Assembly (NCBI GenBank): GCA_028583415.1
Contig: CM053275.1
Span: 82,975,769 to 83,039,768 of the forward strand
Length of the DNA: 64,000 nucleotides
Direction: 5' to 3'
Source: Protea cynaroides
Lineage: Eukaryota > Streptophyta > Magnoliopsida > Proteales > Proteaceae
Shown piece by piece: positions 1 through 11,278 of the stretch (the first letter of the stretch is position 1; the number at the start of each line of letters is the position of its first letter). Position numbers and translations under genes: made by a program. Under the pieces are notes generated by a model. It searched no databases, was not told where the DNA came from, and worked only from the letters and a program-made list of their open reading frames with translations.

Positions 1-287
1 GGGGGGGGTGTAAACAGGCATGGCTCACTTCATTGTACCTAATGAAGCACATATTTTGTTACTACATTAATCAGCACGGGTCTAAATACCAATCTAGATA
101 AAACCAAGCATTAAAATTTGGATGATGCTCCACTTTTCATAAGATTATTTGTATTAACGCACTATGTTCTGATGCCAGCCTTGACTAGGGATGGAGTATA
201 TTATGCTAACAGAGCAACAGTATCTTTCACATGAATGTTGTTTCATGGCTAAGCAGTACAAATAGCCAACCTATCTGAGAGAACCAC

Positions 288-580
288 TGCCTGGCGCAGT
301 GGTAGGCAGCCAACCAGTGGGTGCAGGTGTAGGCCCAGGAGGTCCATGATTCAAATCCTTCTGTCTCATTGAATGCCCATTCATTGCGCACACCTTCCCC
401 CATAGTTGTCAAGGCATCGCCTAGGTGGGCGCCTTGGGCGTCCGTCAGGCCTCCAACACCTTGGTTCACCTTGGCACCTTGACAACTATGCCTTCCCCCC
501 AACCAGTAGGTGCAGGCGGCATAGACCGAGGAGGTCCATAATTTGAACCCTCCAGTCTCATTGAGTGCCTTTGCAAAAAC
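288..580 (+). repeat. tRNA-derived SINE-like repeat, partly duplicated
   Basis: An A-box match (TGGCGCAGTGG at 292-302) is followed about 45 bp later by a B-box-like GATTCAAATCC (348-358), the layout of a Pol III promoter. The stretch around the B box recurs at about 497-570 with similar spacing, so half of the unit is duplicated. A small hAT-like MITE sits between the two halves. It lies inside the HUB1-like gene, antisense to it. The SINE family is not identified. Confidence 0.45.
401..490. mobile_element. 90-bp hAT-like MITE, 'CATAGTTGTC' family, copy 1
   Basis: The ends are inverted repeats beginning CATAGTTGTCAAGGC, and the element is flanked by a perfect 8-bp TSD, CCTTCCCC (393-400 and 491-498). 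An 8-bp TSD is the hallmark of hAT transposons. There is no coding capacity. It shares its termini with the elements at 29606-30277 and 31822-32817. Confidence 0.85.
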
Positions 581-1131
581 CTTATGTGTCTTGTAGCAGC
601 CTATGGGCACCGTAATCAGTAGGATACTAGGATATAGCCCCAAAAAAAATACCCAACCTACCCTACGAAACTCGGACAAGTGAGGAAGAACAACTTGAAT
701 CAGTTCAACACATAAAGCAGTTAATATCTGATAATTTCGTATCTATATGAGAAAGATCAGACAAAAAGTCGGCCCGAAAACAAGTTCAGGGTTTATTTTG
801 TCCAATCTTGTGAGTTTTAATTGTATAAAGCCACAATAACCTGCAGAATGCAAGGAAAAGGCAAAAAGAGTCCATTTAAAATGTTTACTAGCTAACCCAC
901 AAAGGACCTAGTATCACAAATCAGCCCTTTCGAGGAACCAAAGCAAAGTGATTAAAAAATGGAAATTTAAGTAGAGGCTCCAATAATCCAATTATCATGG
1001 GAACGCATGGTGATGGGGATGGTGGGGAGAGTATAGTCATTTGAGAATGCTATGCAGAATGATACCACTACAGACATTATGAAAAGACTACGATGAAAAT
1101 ATAAAAATAGGCAAATATTTGCATTTCTCAC

Positions 1132-1210
1132 CTGACAAATGGCTTGCATCCTTTCTTCTGCCAACTGAGCTTCTCATATGAATAGAAAAAGATTCTAAGT
1201 CTTCAACTAA
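1132..1210 (-). CDS. HUB1: HUB1-like exon 3
   Basis: Acceptor TTTTAACAG and donor GTGAGA enclose 79 nt encoding LVEDLESFSIHMRSS and onward, the spacer after the first coiled coil. The next exon is not recognisable between this donor and the left edge. Confidence 0.8.
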
Positions 1211-2560
1211 CTGTTAAAATACATAACCAATTTTCCATCAATCAACACACACTTTCAGCTCAGAGTTCTAAAAGATTAGTGGAAATTCCAAGTACCTGAT
1301 CCCAAGACCTATTAACCACTAGAAGTGTGTCATCATAATCACATTGTCTCTCCTTCAGATGACAGAATTTATTCTCAAGGGCAGAATATTCAGCTTTCTG
1401 AGCTTCTAGCTGCTGAACAAGCTTTTGATTTTGGTATTGCAATACAGCAGTGTCAAGCTACAAATGAAGGAAATTAAATTAGCAAATGAACTGAAATTCA
1501 AAACAAATAAGTTCATGGTCAAGAGTTTAAGTCATAAGATCCTACTCTTATTAACTTCAGATGAATCTACCACGAACACACAAATCTAAAAAGGAAAAGA
1601 AAAAACGCATAGAAATACATACTTTCCAATTCTAACCCCTACAAGAAGTTGAACTGTTAAAAACCACATAAACCAGATCCATTCATGGAATCATACGATA
1701 TGCACCGTATCAGCCGATACGTATCGGTATCGACACTAGTCAATACGATACAAGTCGATTCGTCTCTGCATTTTTAAAAAAGTATAGTATTGAGTGTATC
1801 GACGCATATCGAGCCTTATCAGTTCGATACGCAGCGATACACTCGATACACTAAAGACTGTATCGATACACTTTAATTTTGATTTTTAAAAAATAAAAAA
1901 AAAAAAAGAAAAACCAACCTGTATCGACTAGTATCGAACCATATCGGTCTGGTCGATACTGGTCGATACAGCCTTTTAAGTGTCGAGCAGTATCGATACT
2001 ACTCAAAAACAAACCTTGTTCGTGTTTTTTCAAAAGCCGAGAACCATTGAAGCTTCAATACTCATCTGCAACCTGATTTTTTTCCAAAAAACCTTAAGGC
2101 TTTGATTCTTAGCCCTAAAACGACTGGGAAGGTAGCATCAAATCGGGTTTTTGTGAAGATTAGAGCCTGAAATCATCTCTTCAAGCTCCAAGGGCGGAAA
2201 ACCCTACATTTATGAGTTTCAACTTCAATTTTTTTCATAATAAATCAATTTTTGTGTTGTTCCTTCTCATGAATCAATGAACGATGGTCCTATTTGATGA
2301 ATGCATGCTACATATATGGATTTAAACACTGATTTGAGGTTTGATTTGAGAAATTTTTGAACACACGAAATTTTGAAATTTTTTTTTTTCCAAAAACTAA
2401 TCATTTCCTCTTCTACTATTTATATAAGATGTGTAAACCAGTGATTTACCATCTTTGCTTCTCAGTTATAATTTTTGAGTTTATTTTTTATTTTTTTATT
2501 TTCTAGTTAAAAAATAGAAATATAATTCAGATAATACTATTTTTTTATGCAAAATTTGAC

Positions 2561-2612
<52 letters not shown>

Positions 2613-5600
2613 CTATTCTCTTTGGTCTTCCCCTTCCCTTCCCCTAAAACAATTTCTGAATCTTGTTGCTCTCTCTTCTGCAATTTTTGCTATGTCATTT
2701 TTTTTGCATATGATCTTGTTCACCTACTATAACTTTTCCATTTACAGCATATTTGTTTTAACTAACAGTTCCTAAATTTCTATTACTTATTAATCTGTCA
2801 TTATTTAACCTAGCTGGAGAGAGAGCAATATATTGACGTATCTCTTTTGTTCTTGTTCTGCATTACGGTTTCTGTTGACACTTGACAACAACCTTGTTGA
2901 TAGAATTCTGACCTTCCCATTTGATATATAACTAAACTGGTTAGTATTCTATTTCCTCTATATTCTCAATGTTGCTAATTATAGTGTTTTTATGCTTTAA
3001 ATTTGTGTATTGTATGTTCCTTAATCATTTTTGTGCGTATCTTGCCCTATATCCATGCGTATCCGTGTGTATCCACCGTATCCACAATACGATACGATAC
3101 GTCTCTTAATTTCAGCTGACCGATACGGTACGGATACACGATACTTGATTCCTTGGATCCATTAATCTTTGAAACATCCTCAACCCAAGCAAAACACATA
3201 CAGATGGAGAAAAACAGATTAACAGGCGATATCTACAGTCACACAACTTACACAGGCCTATATAGTGAAATCCAAAGTAAAACCAGTAAAACCACAACAA
3301 AAAAGAAAAAGAAGTCCCCTACTGTACAATCGACTATGCCTCCTTTATAGATCATCTGTTTTGTGGATGTTCAACCTCTTTTAGCTTTTTGATCCCCATC
3401 AGGCATGGTAGAGTGGAAAAGAATAGATAATTTTCTACAGAAGTTGGCAAAACAGGGACTTTTCAGGTTTTATATGGTCAGCAGGCCCTCCCTTCCACTA
3501 ATTTGAATTTTATCTATTTTAATTGTTGGTCAGCTAATAGTCCATCCGTACAATGGGAAAAATGGGTCAACATGTGCATTCCATTTTTCCAATCAAAAGT
3601 ATCATTTGTTCATCGAAAAAGAAATAGAGTGTTCCTTGCTTCTTGATTCATTGTGCATTTCCTTATTGATGTGTAGAATATGGTTGGTATCCAGTGGACC
3701 ATGTCTAGATAATTTAATGAGGTTTTATAGTGCAAGAAAACTATGCGAGACTTTCTATAGAAAAAATAAAGAGCCTTTAATGATTATGATAAACCAGTGC
3801 ATAGAATGATGTCCAATACAAGGAATTTAGTGATATTTTGGGCCTTAAATCGTAGAGAATCTATAGGCTCAGTGATTACATACAAGTGATAGCTGTAGGA
3901 ATTTATCTTTCTAATTTTAGTGGTTGATTTTTTTCCCTATGCTCTCTAATTAAGTTGATTACTCAAAAGAAGAAGAAAATAAAATGGAAGAAAAAGGAAG
4001 TAGACAATAATTTAACAGTTCAAACTAACAGCTCTGCAGCTAGGCATGACGTGCAGAATTCTTTCCAAGAAAAGAATATTATGACCAGAGTAATCTTTCT
4101 AGTCGAACACAGATACAGATCCCAATCTTTCAAGCCAAAAGCAGACACAAGTCCCAATCTTTACAGTAACAGTCAAGATCCCATAATCCAGTTAGCACAT
4201 TGCTGCTCCAACAGTCACAATGAAGAAAAAGTGATCTTTCTTCACTCTTTCTTCAGCAACCATCACCGAAGAAGCAAGCAGCAGCACCTAAGCAATGGCC
4301 ATTCAAACAAAATAAGCACTATCAAGTTTGGGGGTTTCCCAAAATCTACAAGAGTAGCTGAATGTATGTTGTGTCAATGACAGTAGAGAATATAGAGATA
4401 CAGTGACATTGAAAAATGTGACAGACAACATTGATCCATGGACTACAATCCACTACAGTTGTGGTCAGAGAAGAGGGGGCCCACAAAAGCCAAAAGCATG
4501 TCAGCCAGTCAGTCAACAGTTCTGATGACATACTTACCAAAAAACAAAAAAACAGTTCTGCTAACATCAAGAGAAAGGCATACTTACAAAGCAATATCTA
4601 AAGGTGTGGCGGGTGGAAAGCCCAATCCACCCTGTCATCCAAACATTCTAAACCCACTTAGGATCTCAGTTGCAGAAAACAAAAATGAGAAAGCACCATC
4701 TGCCCTCACATCGCAACACAACCTATGTCTCTAGATGATTGAGAGTGAAGATCACAAGCATGGAGTGCTCACAAGGTCAAGGTAAGTAGATCACCAATGA
4801 GTTAAGAGTCCTCACAGCTTTGGAGAAGCATAGTAGGAATTAACTAACAATGGGCGAGGAGGGTCTCACAGAAGTAAGCACATTAACTCAGCACTAGATT
4901 AAGCAATGGTGAACCACAAGGAGTAAATCCATGGAGGAAGAGGCACCAGATCTTGCTCTACTACTAGATGACAAGGGTGAGGGAAGAAGCAGCCCTGAAC
5001 CCACCATGTAACTGCATTTTCTGTTTACATTCCCCCCCAAAAAAAAAAGCCAGATCAGGAGATGAGGGCTTGGGAATCATATTTTAGGAAGTTACTTATG
5101 TATTTTGGAGTATGTGAAACATTTTGCAGGCAAAGAATGACTCTCTTCCCTTCTGGGATGCTCAGACCTTTTCTTTCCTCCTGTCCTTTACAAGCCATGA
5201 TGTGCCTTCATCTTCTAATGTTTACACATTACCAGTTCCCTATCTTCTATGGATTCCCCCCCCCAAAAAAAAAAAAAAAAATTGCTCCCTTTACTCATCT
5301 ATATCTATAGGGTGTAAGACTGGATTTGCAGAGAATTGAAGGGAAAGATAAAAGATTCTAAATTTTAAAAACTGATATTTTCCTCGTATGTCAACCATGA
5401 AATCAAAAAAAGGATGATAGTATTAATCTCCAGACTTTTATTATATGGTAAATATCTGTCTTCAAAATGATTCTGCATGGCTGGCAAAATATTCTGGGCA
5501 ATCAAACATCAAACTCTAGAAAAATGTGACAACTTATCTTGAAATTCCTCGTGTTTACAGGCAAAACTTGCATCCCCGTTTGAAATCTGTACTGGAGACC

Positions 5601-8007
5601 AAACTGAGTTTTCACCTTTTCAGACCATATCCAAGCAAAAATAGAAACATACAATGCAGGAAGGCAAGGTCCAAATGGATAGTTCTACTAAAATGAACAC
5701 TATCAAGTGAACCACTATTACAACACACGCTCCTAAAATGACTCCCAGCCAATCCCTCCGCAAATATATATACCTTTTGCACTTTTCAGAATACAGATTC
5801 AACACACATCCACCCCCCCACCCCCAAAAAAAAGTGAGGCCTAATTTACTAAAATAGCAGATACAACAAATTCATGGTGCAATAATGTAAAAATGAGAAA
5901 CATTCTAGCCACAAAAACTTTTTTTCTTGTCAATATGATAACAGAAGCATCTTCAGTTGCCTTTAGAATCATCCAATAGAGAGTTCCATCCAGTTTACAT
6001 GGTTGGCAATTTTCCAAATCTTTTATAAATGGAAGGAGAAATTTTCCAAATTTGGATATTTCAATTTTCAAGTGAAACGTTCCCAGGTTTGTGGGCCCCT
6101 CTGTGGGTATTGGGTATAAATACCATCAACAAATGAAGGTGCGACATGTAGACATCTTCAAAACCCAAAGTCATTGGGGGTAAAAAGGTCTTTCCATCAA
6201 AAAGGCGCTCAAAAGGGCACATCCATCATTATTGACTAAAGTTAGGGGCAAAATCGACTGTATGAATTTCAGAATTGTACTCCAAAGGCTCGCGGGACCC
6301 ATTTCTGACATCCTCTCAAATTCCTATAAAATAGGCTCCACCACCAAGGTCAAATCGATTGAATATTTTATACTTTGGCCCATCCCACACTGACACGCGG
6401 TAACTCCACAACTTACCACCGTGGTAGCTCAATATCGCAGTATTTTTACCATTATAACACCTCCTACCCCCGCTTTCAGTAGACCTCTAGTCAGCCTTCC
6501 CGAAAGGTCCGACACCACTATTTGTTTGTTGCCTAGCATCCTAAATTAAGCATCAGAGTGCCCCAGAGCTATAAGCCCAAACTCCTTTGCCATGTTTTGT
6601 GGTCTGCAGGTCGGTCCCACCACGGAAGATTTTGAGGTGGATACTAATGGCAATAGGGAAACAGAACACTTTGGTTGGCGTGACACGACCCTGTTTTAAT
6701 ACTGACACATGAAACCAGAGGATACTCTAGCGATGAACATTGACATTTAGATTACAAGAAATGCCCTCTCGCGAATCAAACATTCATGGAGAGTGACAAG
6801 GGAGGCCACAAAAAATGACCATGACTCACATGCTTCAAAAGAAGACAAGGTTTATGGCTTATTTTGGGAAGTAATAATGAAATTCAGAAAAACTAGGAAG
6901 TTAAAATGGAAAAGAAAATTGAATCAAGATTCATGAACTAAAAAGCATTAAAAACATTATAAGTTCATGATCTTGGTGACTCAGCAGGCAATATAAGAGA
7001 TAATCCCTAGAGGTAGATAGATATGGAAATGGAGGTGTAGTTTCATAAGTTGTTGTATCCTTGCATAAGATATAAGCATGCATATGTCATTAATTATTCA
7101 TGAAATGACAGGTGGGGGAGAGATCTGAAATGCATTCACTAATTCATAAGTAAAAAATGCATCCTTTTCGCTTCCTATACCACGTTTGTGGTTGAACCCG
7201 CTTCTCAACTGCAGGCAGATAAAACAGATCCTACAGCTAAGAACTAATTAAGCAAAATTCATGCAGGTGGTTAGCGTGAATTTGTCGTAAGCAATTATCA
7301 GACATTTACGGGAAACGCATACCAAATGAAACCCACAATAATAGAAAGGGGAGGGGGAGAGGAAGGCCAACTGATCTCTTTTTGCATAATAAAGAGCCGA
7401 CCAGTATACTTTCCTTTACAAGAAGACTACAAGATCCTTGCCCGAATTAACACTCAATCAAACATGCATGCAATAGAAGCATCCAAAGCTTACAACAGGA
7501 AAGCATATAACAAACATTGTTCTGCCAAACTTATCAATCTAGGAGCATTTCTAACATCATAACAACACAGTAAGATAAAATTAACATGCTGCCTCTGCAG
7601 TTACAGAAAACAGAAGTTAAAAAAAAAAAAAAAAAGGCCGTATTGCATTGAACATCTAAGATAACAGATTCAACCTTTCAGAATAATTAATTGAACGCAA
7701 GATTAACAACACTATAACAAATTTGCAAATAATCTAATGAACTCCGACAAGCAAAAGCATAATAATTCCACGAAAGCAGACAACCCAATCCATCTTGTGA
7801 CAGTGATACCTCGACAATTAAATCATAAAACCTGAAAAATCCAATTCGTTCAAAATTGATCGCTCATGAAGTGTAAGATAAGTAAAAGCGAAGTACCTTT
7901 TTATCTTCCGGAAATGGCATAAAAGGCTGCTTCTTAGTAGCAGTCGCCGTGGGGGATATAGAGCTCAAGTTCCGGCGCTTACGATCTGGCTCACCGGTGC
8001 TGCCCAT
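1132..8007 (-). CDS. HUB1: HUB1/BRE1-like histone H2B E3 ubiquitin ligase, N-terminal exons (partial)
   Basis: Three exons are visible: 8007-7897 (37 codons), 1457-1296 (54 codons) and 1210-1132 (79 nt, ending in phase 1). All introns have GT-AG ends. The first exon opens MGSTGEPDRKRR and carries a basic stretch close to the N-terminus of Arabidopsis HUB1. The second reads LDTAVLQYQNQKLVQQLEAQ, the start of the long coiled coil typical of plant BRE1 proteins. In the family, HUB1 pairs with HUB2 and monoubiquitinates histone H2B in the nucleus, promoting transcription of genes for dormancy, flowering and defence. The catalytic RING finger is at the C-terminus, beyond the left edge, so activity cannot be judged here. 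Intron 1 is 6.4 kb and holds a hAT-like element; the third intron is at least 1.1 kb. The N-terminus favours HUB1 over HUB2. The start is the first ATG in frame and matches the family start. Confidence 0.88.
1296..1457 (-). CDS. HUB1: HUB1-like exon 2 (coiled-coil start)
   Basis: 54 codons in phase 0, between acceptor TTTGTAG and donor GTACTTGG. Leu and Gln heptads (QKLVQQLEAQK) show the coiled coil used for dimerisation in the BRE1 family. An 85-bp intron follows. Confidence 0.88.
1684..3155. mobile_element. 1.47-kb non-autonomous hAT-like element, 'tatcg' family
   Basis: Bounded by a perfect 8-bp TSD GATCCATT (1676-1683 and 3156-3163) with imperfect inverted ends (CATGGAATCATACG at the left; CAAGGAATCAAGTATCG reading in from the right). 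The ends are full of tatcg and gatac motifs. No transposase reading frame is seen. A CT microsatellite lies at 2564-2607. It sits in intron 1 of the HUB1-like gene. A partial inverted relative lies at 23442-23632. Confidence 0.82.
2564..2607. repeat. (CT)n microsatellite
   Basis: About 22 CT units inside the hAT-like element in intron 1 of the HUB1-like gene. Confidence 0.95.
3164..7896. other. Remainder of HUB1-like intron 1, no gene seen
   Basis: Non-coding sequence with scattered homopolymers (C/A runs at 5030-5048, 5258-5280 and 5812-5832). No exon, RNA gene or clear transposon border was recognised. The 6080-6720 stretch is richer in C and G and may be an unclassified repeat. Confidence 0.6.
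7897..8007 (-). CDS. HUB1: HUB1-like exon 1 (start codon, basic N-terminus)
   Basis: The ATG reads from 8007. The exon ends with two Lys codons before the donor GTACTT. It encodes a 37-residue serine-rich basic leader that may act as a nuclear localisation signal (an inference from the KRR run). It joins exon 2 in phase 0. Confidence 0.88.
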
Positions 8008-8372
8008 CGAAACAGACAAACCCTAGCAAAACTCCACAACTCCTTTGTATTTTGCTCACATTAGGGCATACAGAAAAGCACATCAATCTTCTGACTACTG
8101 ATAAACATTCACAAATAAAATCTCGCACGGTTCCTTTATCTAGAATAATTAATTTCCTTGAAACCCTAATTCACATACAAAGCTCCAAAAGCAGAACAAC
8201 GCTATGAAAAAAAAAAAAAAGCTAGGGCAAACGAATCTAAATTTTTTGAAGCATATAACGGTTTCTTTTCAGCCGAAAACTCTGATTATGCAGATTGAAG
8301 CAGCAGAACCCTGATTATGCAGGTACAAGCAATTCTGCTGGCCGTAGCGGAGTTGCAAGATAGAGGAATGAG

Positions 8373-8406
<34 letters not shown>

Positions 8407-8470
8407 CATGCAACTACTTCAGCCCCTCCAGGAGGAGAGAGAAAGTTCGGATGCATACGCTATATACGTA
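8008..8470 (-). promoter_or_regulatory. 5'UTR and proximal promoter region of the HUB1-like gene
   Basis: Upstream of the start codon, AAACCCTAGC (8020-8029 on +) and AAACCCTAAT (8162-8171) match the telo-box AAACCCTA common in promoters of growth and chromatin genes. A (CT)n run at 8375-8404 could serve as a Y-patch or GAGA-type element. The transcription start was not located. Confidence 0.45.
8375..8404. repeat. (CT)n microsatellite in HUB1-like promoter region
   Basis: Fifteen CT units about 370 bp upstream of the start codon. Confidence 0.95.
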
Positions 8471-10162
8471 AGTACAAGTTAGTTTTAGGAATGTGAATTA
8501 TTGAGTAATTTTAACGGAAACTGAAGTCCCGTTATTTTGCGTTCCGTGCCGTTTTACAAAATTGCCACGTTTGTCCCTCTCTCTTTTTTTTTCATAAGAC
8601 ATTTGGGTACCTCATCTTTTTAACGGTGAGGTTTGCTTCCAAAACATGGCTAATAATTTAATATAATTTTGTCTTGCACGTTCTTTGGTATAATTTAAAT
8701 TTATGAAAATAAATTATTTATAATAAATTATAAATTATAAATAATAACTGTTTGGTATCACTAGATATAATAAAAAAAAAATTAATATATTATCACAAGA
8801 ATAATATACACATGCAAACTTATTTGTATACAAGGACATATCTCATAATGTATTATATAATTAATTCTATAATGGATATAAAAATAATCTTAATCAATTC
8901 AAGTCACATGGGTTTAAAATTATTAAGTTTCCAAGTTTAGCCAATGGAAGGAAACTAACTCTCATTTAAGTCATCTGGCTTTGTCATCCTCAAGCACCCT
9001 TGTCAAGAAGGTCAGAAATTGAGAAATTCTCACAAATACAATCAATTCAGGGGATATCAACGGCTGATACGTCTAGTATCAATAGGGGTTTCAACGTGAC
9101 AGTCTGGTCTAGGCCAAATTAGTGTCGGCTTTATAGGGTTTGACCAAAAATATGTCCATTAAGAGGTTCGGGTTGGGTGGGCTGCACTGTGTACATATTA
9201 ACTAATGGACCGGTTAGGTTTCGGGCAGAAAGCCCAGTAGGAAACCCATTAAGCCAATCCAGAAGGTTGAAGTAGTGAAGCTGGGGTTTAATATTTGAAT
9301 CCGTCTAGTCCGAGCCATTATCGCGTCCGGGCTCATTGGTCCAACTTTTTGTGTCGGTTTTGGGCTAGCCTGGACCAGACCGAAATCGGTAGGATATGCC
9401 ATACCCCCACCTGAAAAAATGTCCGATAACAGTTTGGTCTAGATTAGTATTGGATTAATTAAGACCGACTCGGTCTAGGTTACCGGTTCAATCCCAAATT
9501 TGACATCCATAGGTATAATCTTGCTTTTGAAGTTTTGAATGGTGTGTGACTGTAGTGAAGAATGGTAATTAAAGAAGAATGGTTTCAGAAGAATCTTCAC
9601 TTCTTGCGAATTTGTGAAGCTTTGTTTGCGGGTTAGTGTCATCGTTTTGGTGATTTAGATTTTTTTAATAGGACAAAGGATTCAGTGTACATCTCTAACA
9701 CCTAAGCTCTTTAGGTTGTAAGCGCTTTTAACCATAGGATCTAAACACATCCAACTGCCATGGCTGGATGGTATCCTATTCAACTACAAACAGGAGACGA
9801 TTTGAATCCAGGACCGAAATCATCTTCTATTGTCCAATCGTCCATCATACTGGCTGGAGTGCTCAGCATGCATGTCGATGCAATCCAGCTCGTTCGATGG
9901 ACAACTGGACAACAGGAGATGATCTCCACCCTAAAGAGGGTGCAGGGGAAACCTGGCTAGAAGAGGGGTTGTTAACTGCTTTTTCCATGTATGTTTTGAT
10001 CATTGTCCCAGGACAGGGCTCGTCTCTTATCGTCCAACAGTCCATCGGACAATTGGCACGAATGCCAATGCAGCCCAGCCCATTTGATGGATGGTTGGAC
10101 GACAAGGGCTTATATTCGGAGTTTCCCTGGGGTTGGTAAAGCGAAATGGGGGCCACCCTAGC
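8471..10162. other. Intergenic, no gene seen
   Basis: AT-rich at 8600-8940, then moderately GC-rich low-copy-looking DNA. The 9750-10130 stretch repeats the motif tccaatcgtccatc and its inverse several times (similar motifs recur near 13090), suggesting a decayed repeat. No supported reading frame. Confidence 0.5.
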
Positions 10163-10564
10163 CCATTGAGTGCTCTACCTCAGGCCATCAACATCATACG
10201 CTCTACTGAAATAGATTTCGCGGAAAACCAGCTATATCCGATCTTGGTTGGCCTTTCACCCCTAGCCACAAGTCATCCCCATATTTTGCCACATACGTGG
10301 GTTTGGTCCTCCAAGGCCTGTTAGAGTTCTCTTCAACCTGCTCATGTCTAGATCGATTGATTTCGGGTCAAATATGAAGAACTAGAAGATTCCACCTCTG
10401 GAAAGCACCTACACCTAATGGCTTAAGCTGTTGTTCCCATTTCCTCGCTGACCCATCATTCAAAAGGTATGCCGTTAGAGTGAGTGCGCCCCAAGGCTCT
10501 AAGCTCCACTCCTTCGACTGATTGTTCGCATCAGATCTCAGGTTCTCTATTGCACTCCCTAAAT

Positions 10565-10595
<31 letters not shown>
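10163..10595 (-). pseudogene. rrn26: Nuclear copy of mitochondrial 26S rRNA fragment (NUMT)
   Basis: Read on the minus strand it gives large-subunit rRNA in the sense direction, including the near-universal AGTACCGTGAGGGAAAGG followed by GTGAAAAGAACCC. On the plus strand, CACCCCTAGCCACAAGTCAT lies upstream. The arm between these core segments is long and resembles plant mitochondrial 26S rather than plastid 23S. The fragment covers only part of domains I-II, sits alone among nuclear repeats and has no rRNA promoter, so it is an inserted organellar fossil, not a working rRNA gene. Single-base differences and a disrupted 3' side (after 10595) fit decay. Confidence 0.8.
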
Positions 10596-10596
<1 letters not shown>

Positions 10597-11210
10597 ACAC
10601 TAGCCTTGTATCTGATGCCAGAGAGAGTGTCAATAGTTGAGTCAATGGCTTGTTATGTGAGTGGGCGAGGGAAGAAATCCCCACCCTAGCGTTGTGGTAT
10701 CTTTTTCTTATTGTAAATTATAAAGCGAAGATGAGGTGTGAGCAAGATCATCACTTCCCTTAAAACCAGAAAATGTTTTTCGAGTAAAGGTATCCCAAGT
10801 TGCTGATGCATGAGAATCTCTCACACCACACCACTCAATATGTGGGAATCAATCAGTATCATCAATGGAGGCACCACAATGTCAAAAAAGAGAAATAAAA
10901 TGATGAAGAGAGAGAATGTTAGTTGTGTGAAAGGGCATGGGAAAGAATCCCCACTTGGTGGTTGTGGGATTTTATCCCAATTTTTTCAGCTAGGATTTTC
11001 TGTCCAGCTAGCTTCGCTAGTTGCAAGGGAAATAAAAGGTAAAGGACGTAAAATTAAATCAAAATTAAAATAGAAATTTTAATAGTCACTACCTTAATAA
11101 TTATTTAACTAACTCCAGTCATTTCAATATTGTTATTAAATTTTACTTTACAACCAAGATCACATATAAAAAAAACAAAAAAAAAAAAAAAAAAAAAAAA
11201 ATTAATTTAT

Positions 11211-11278
<68 letters not shown>

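Noticed and set aside
227..679. 150-codon open frame on the minus strand
   Set aside because: It runs across the SINE-like repeat and the MITE; the repeated WTS...YxxTHWL peptide comes from the duplicated repeat, with no family resemblance.
10163..10595. Functional rRNA gene
   Set aside because: Only an isolated internal fragment with altered bases, no promoter and no flanking rRNA.
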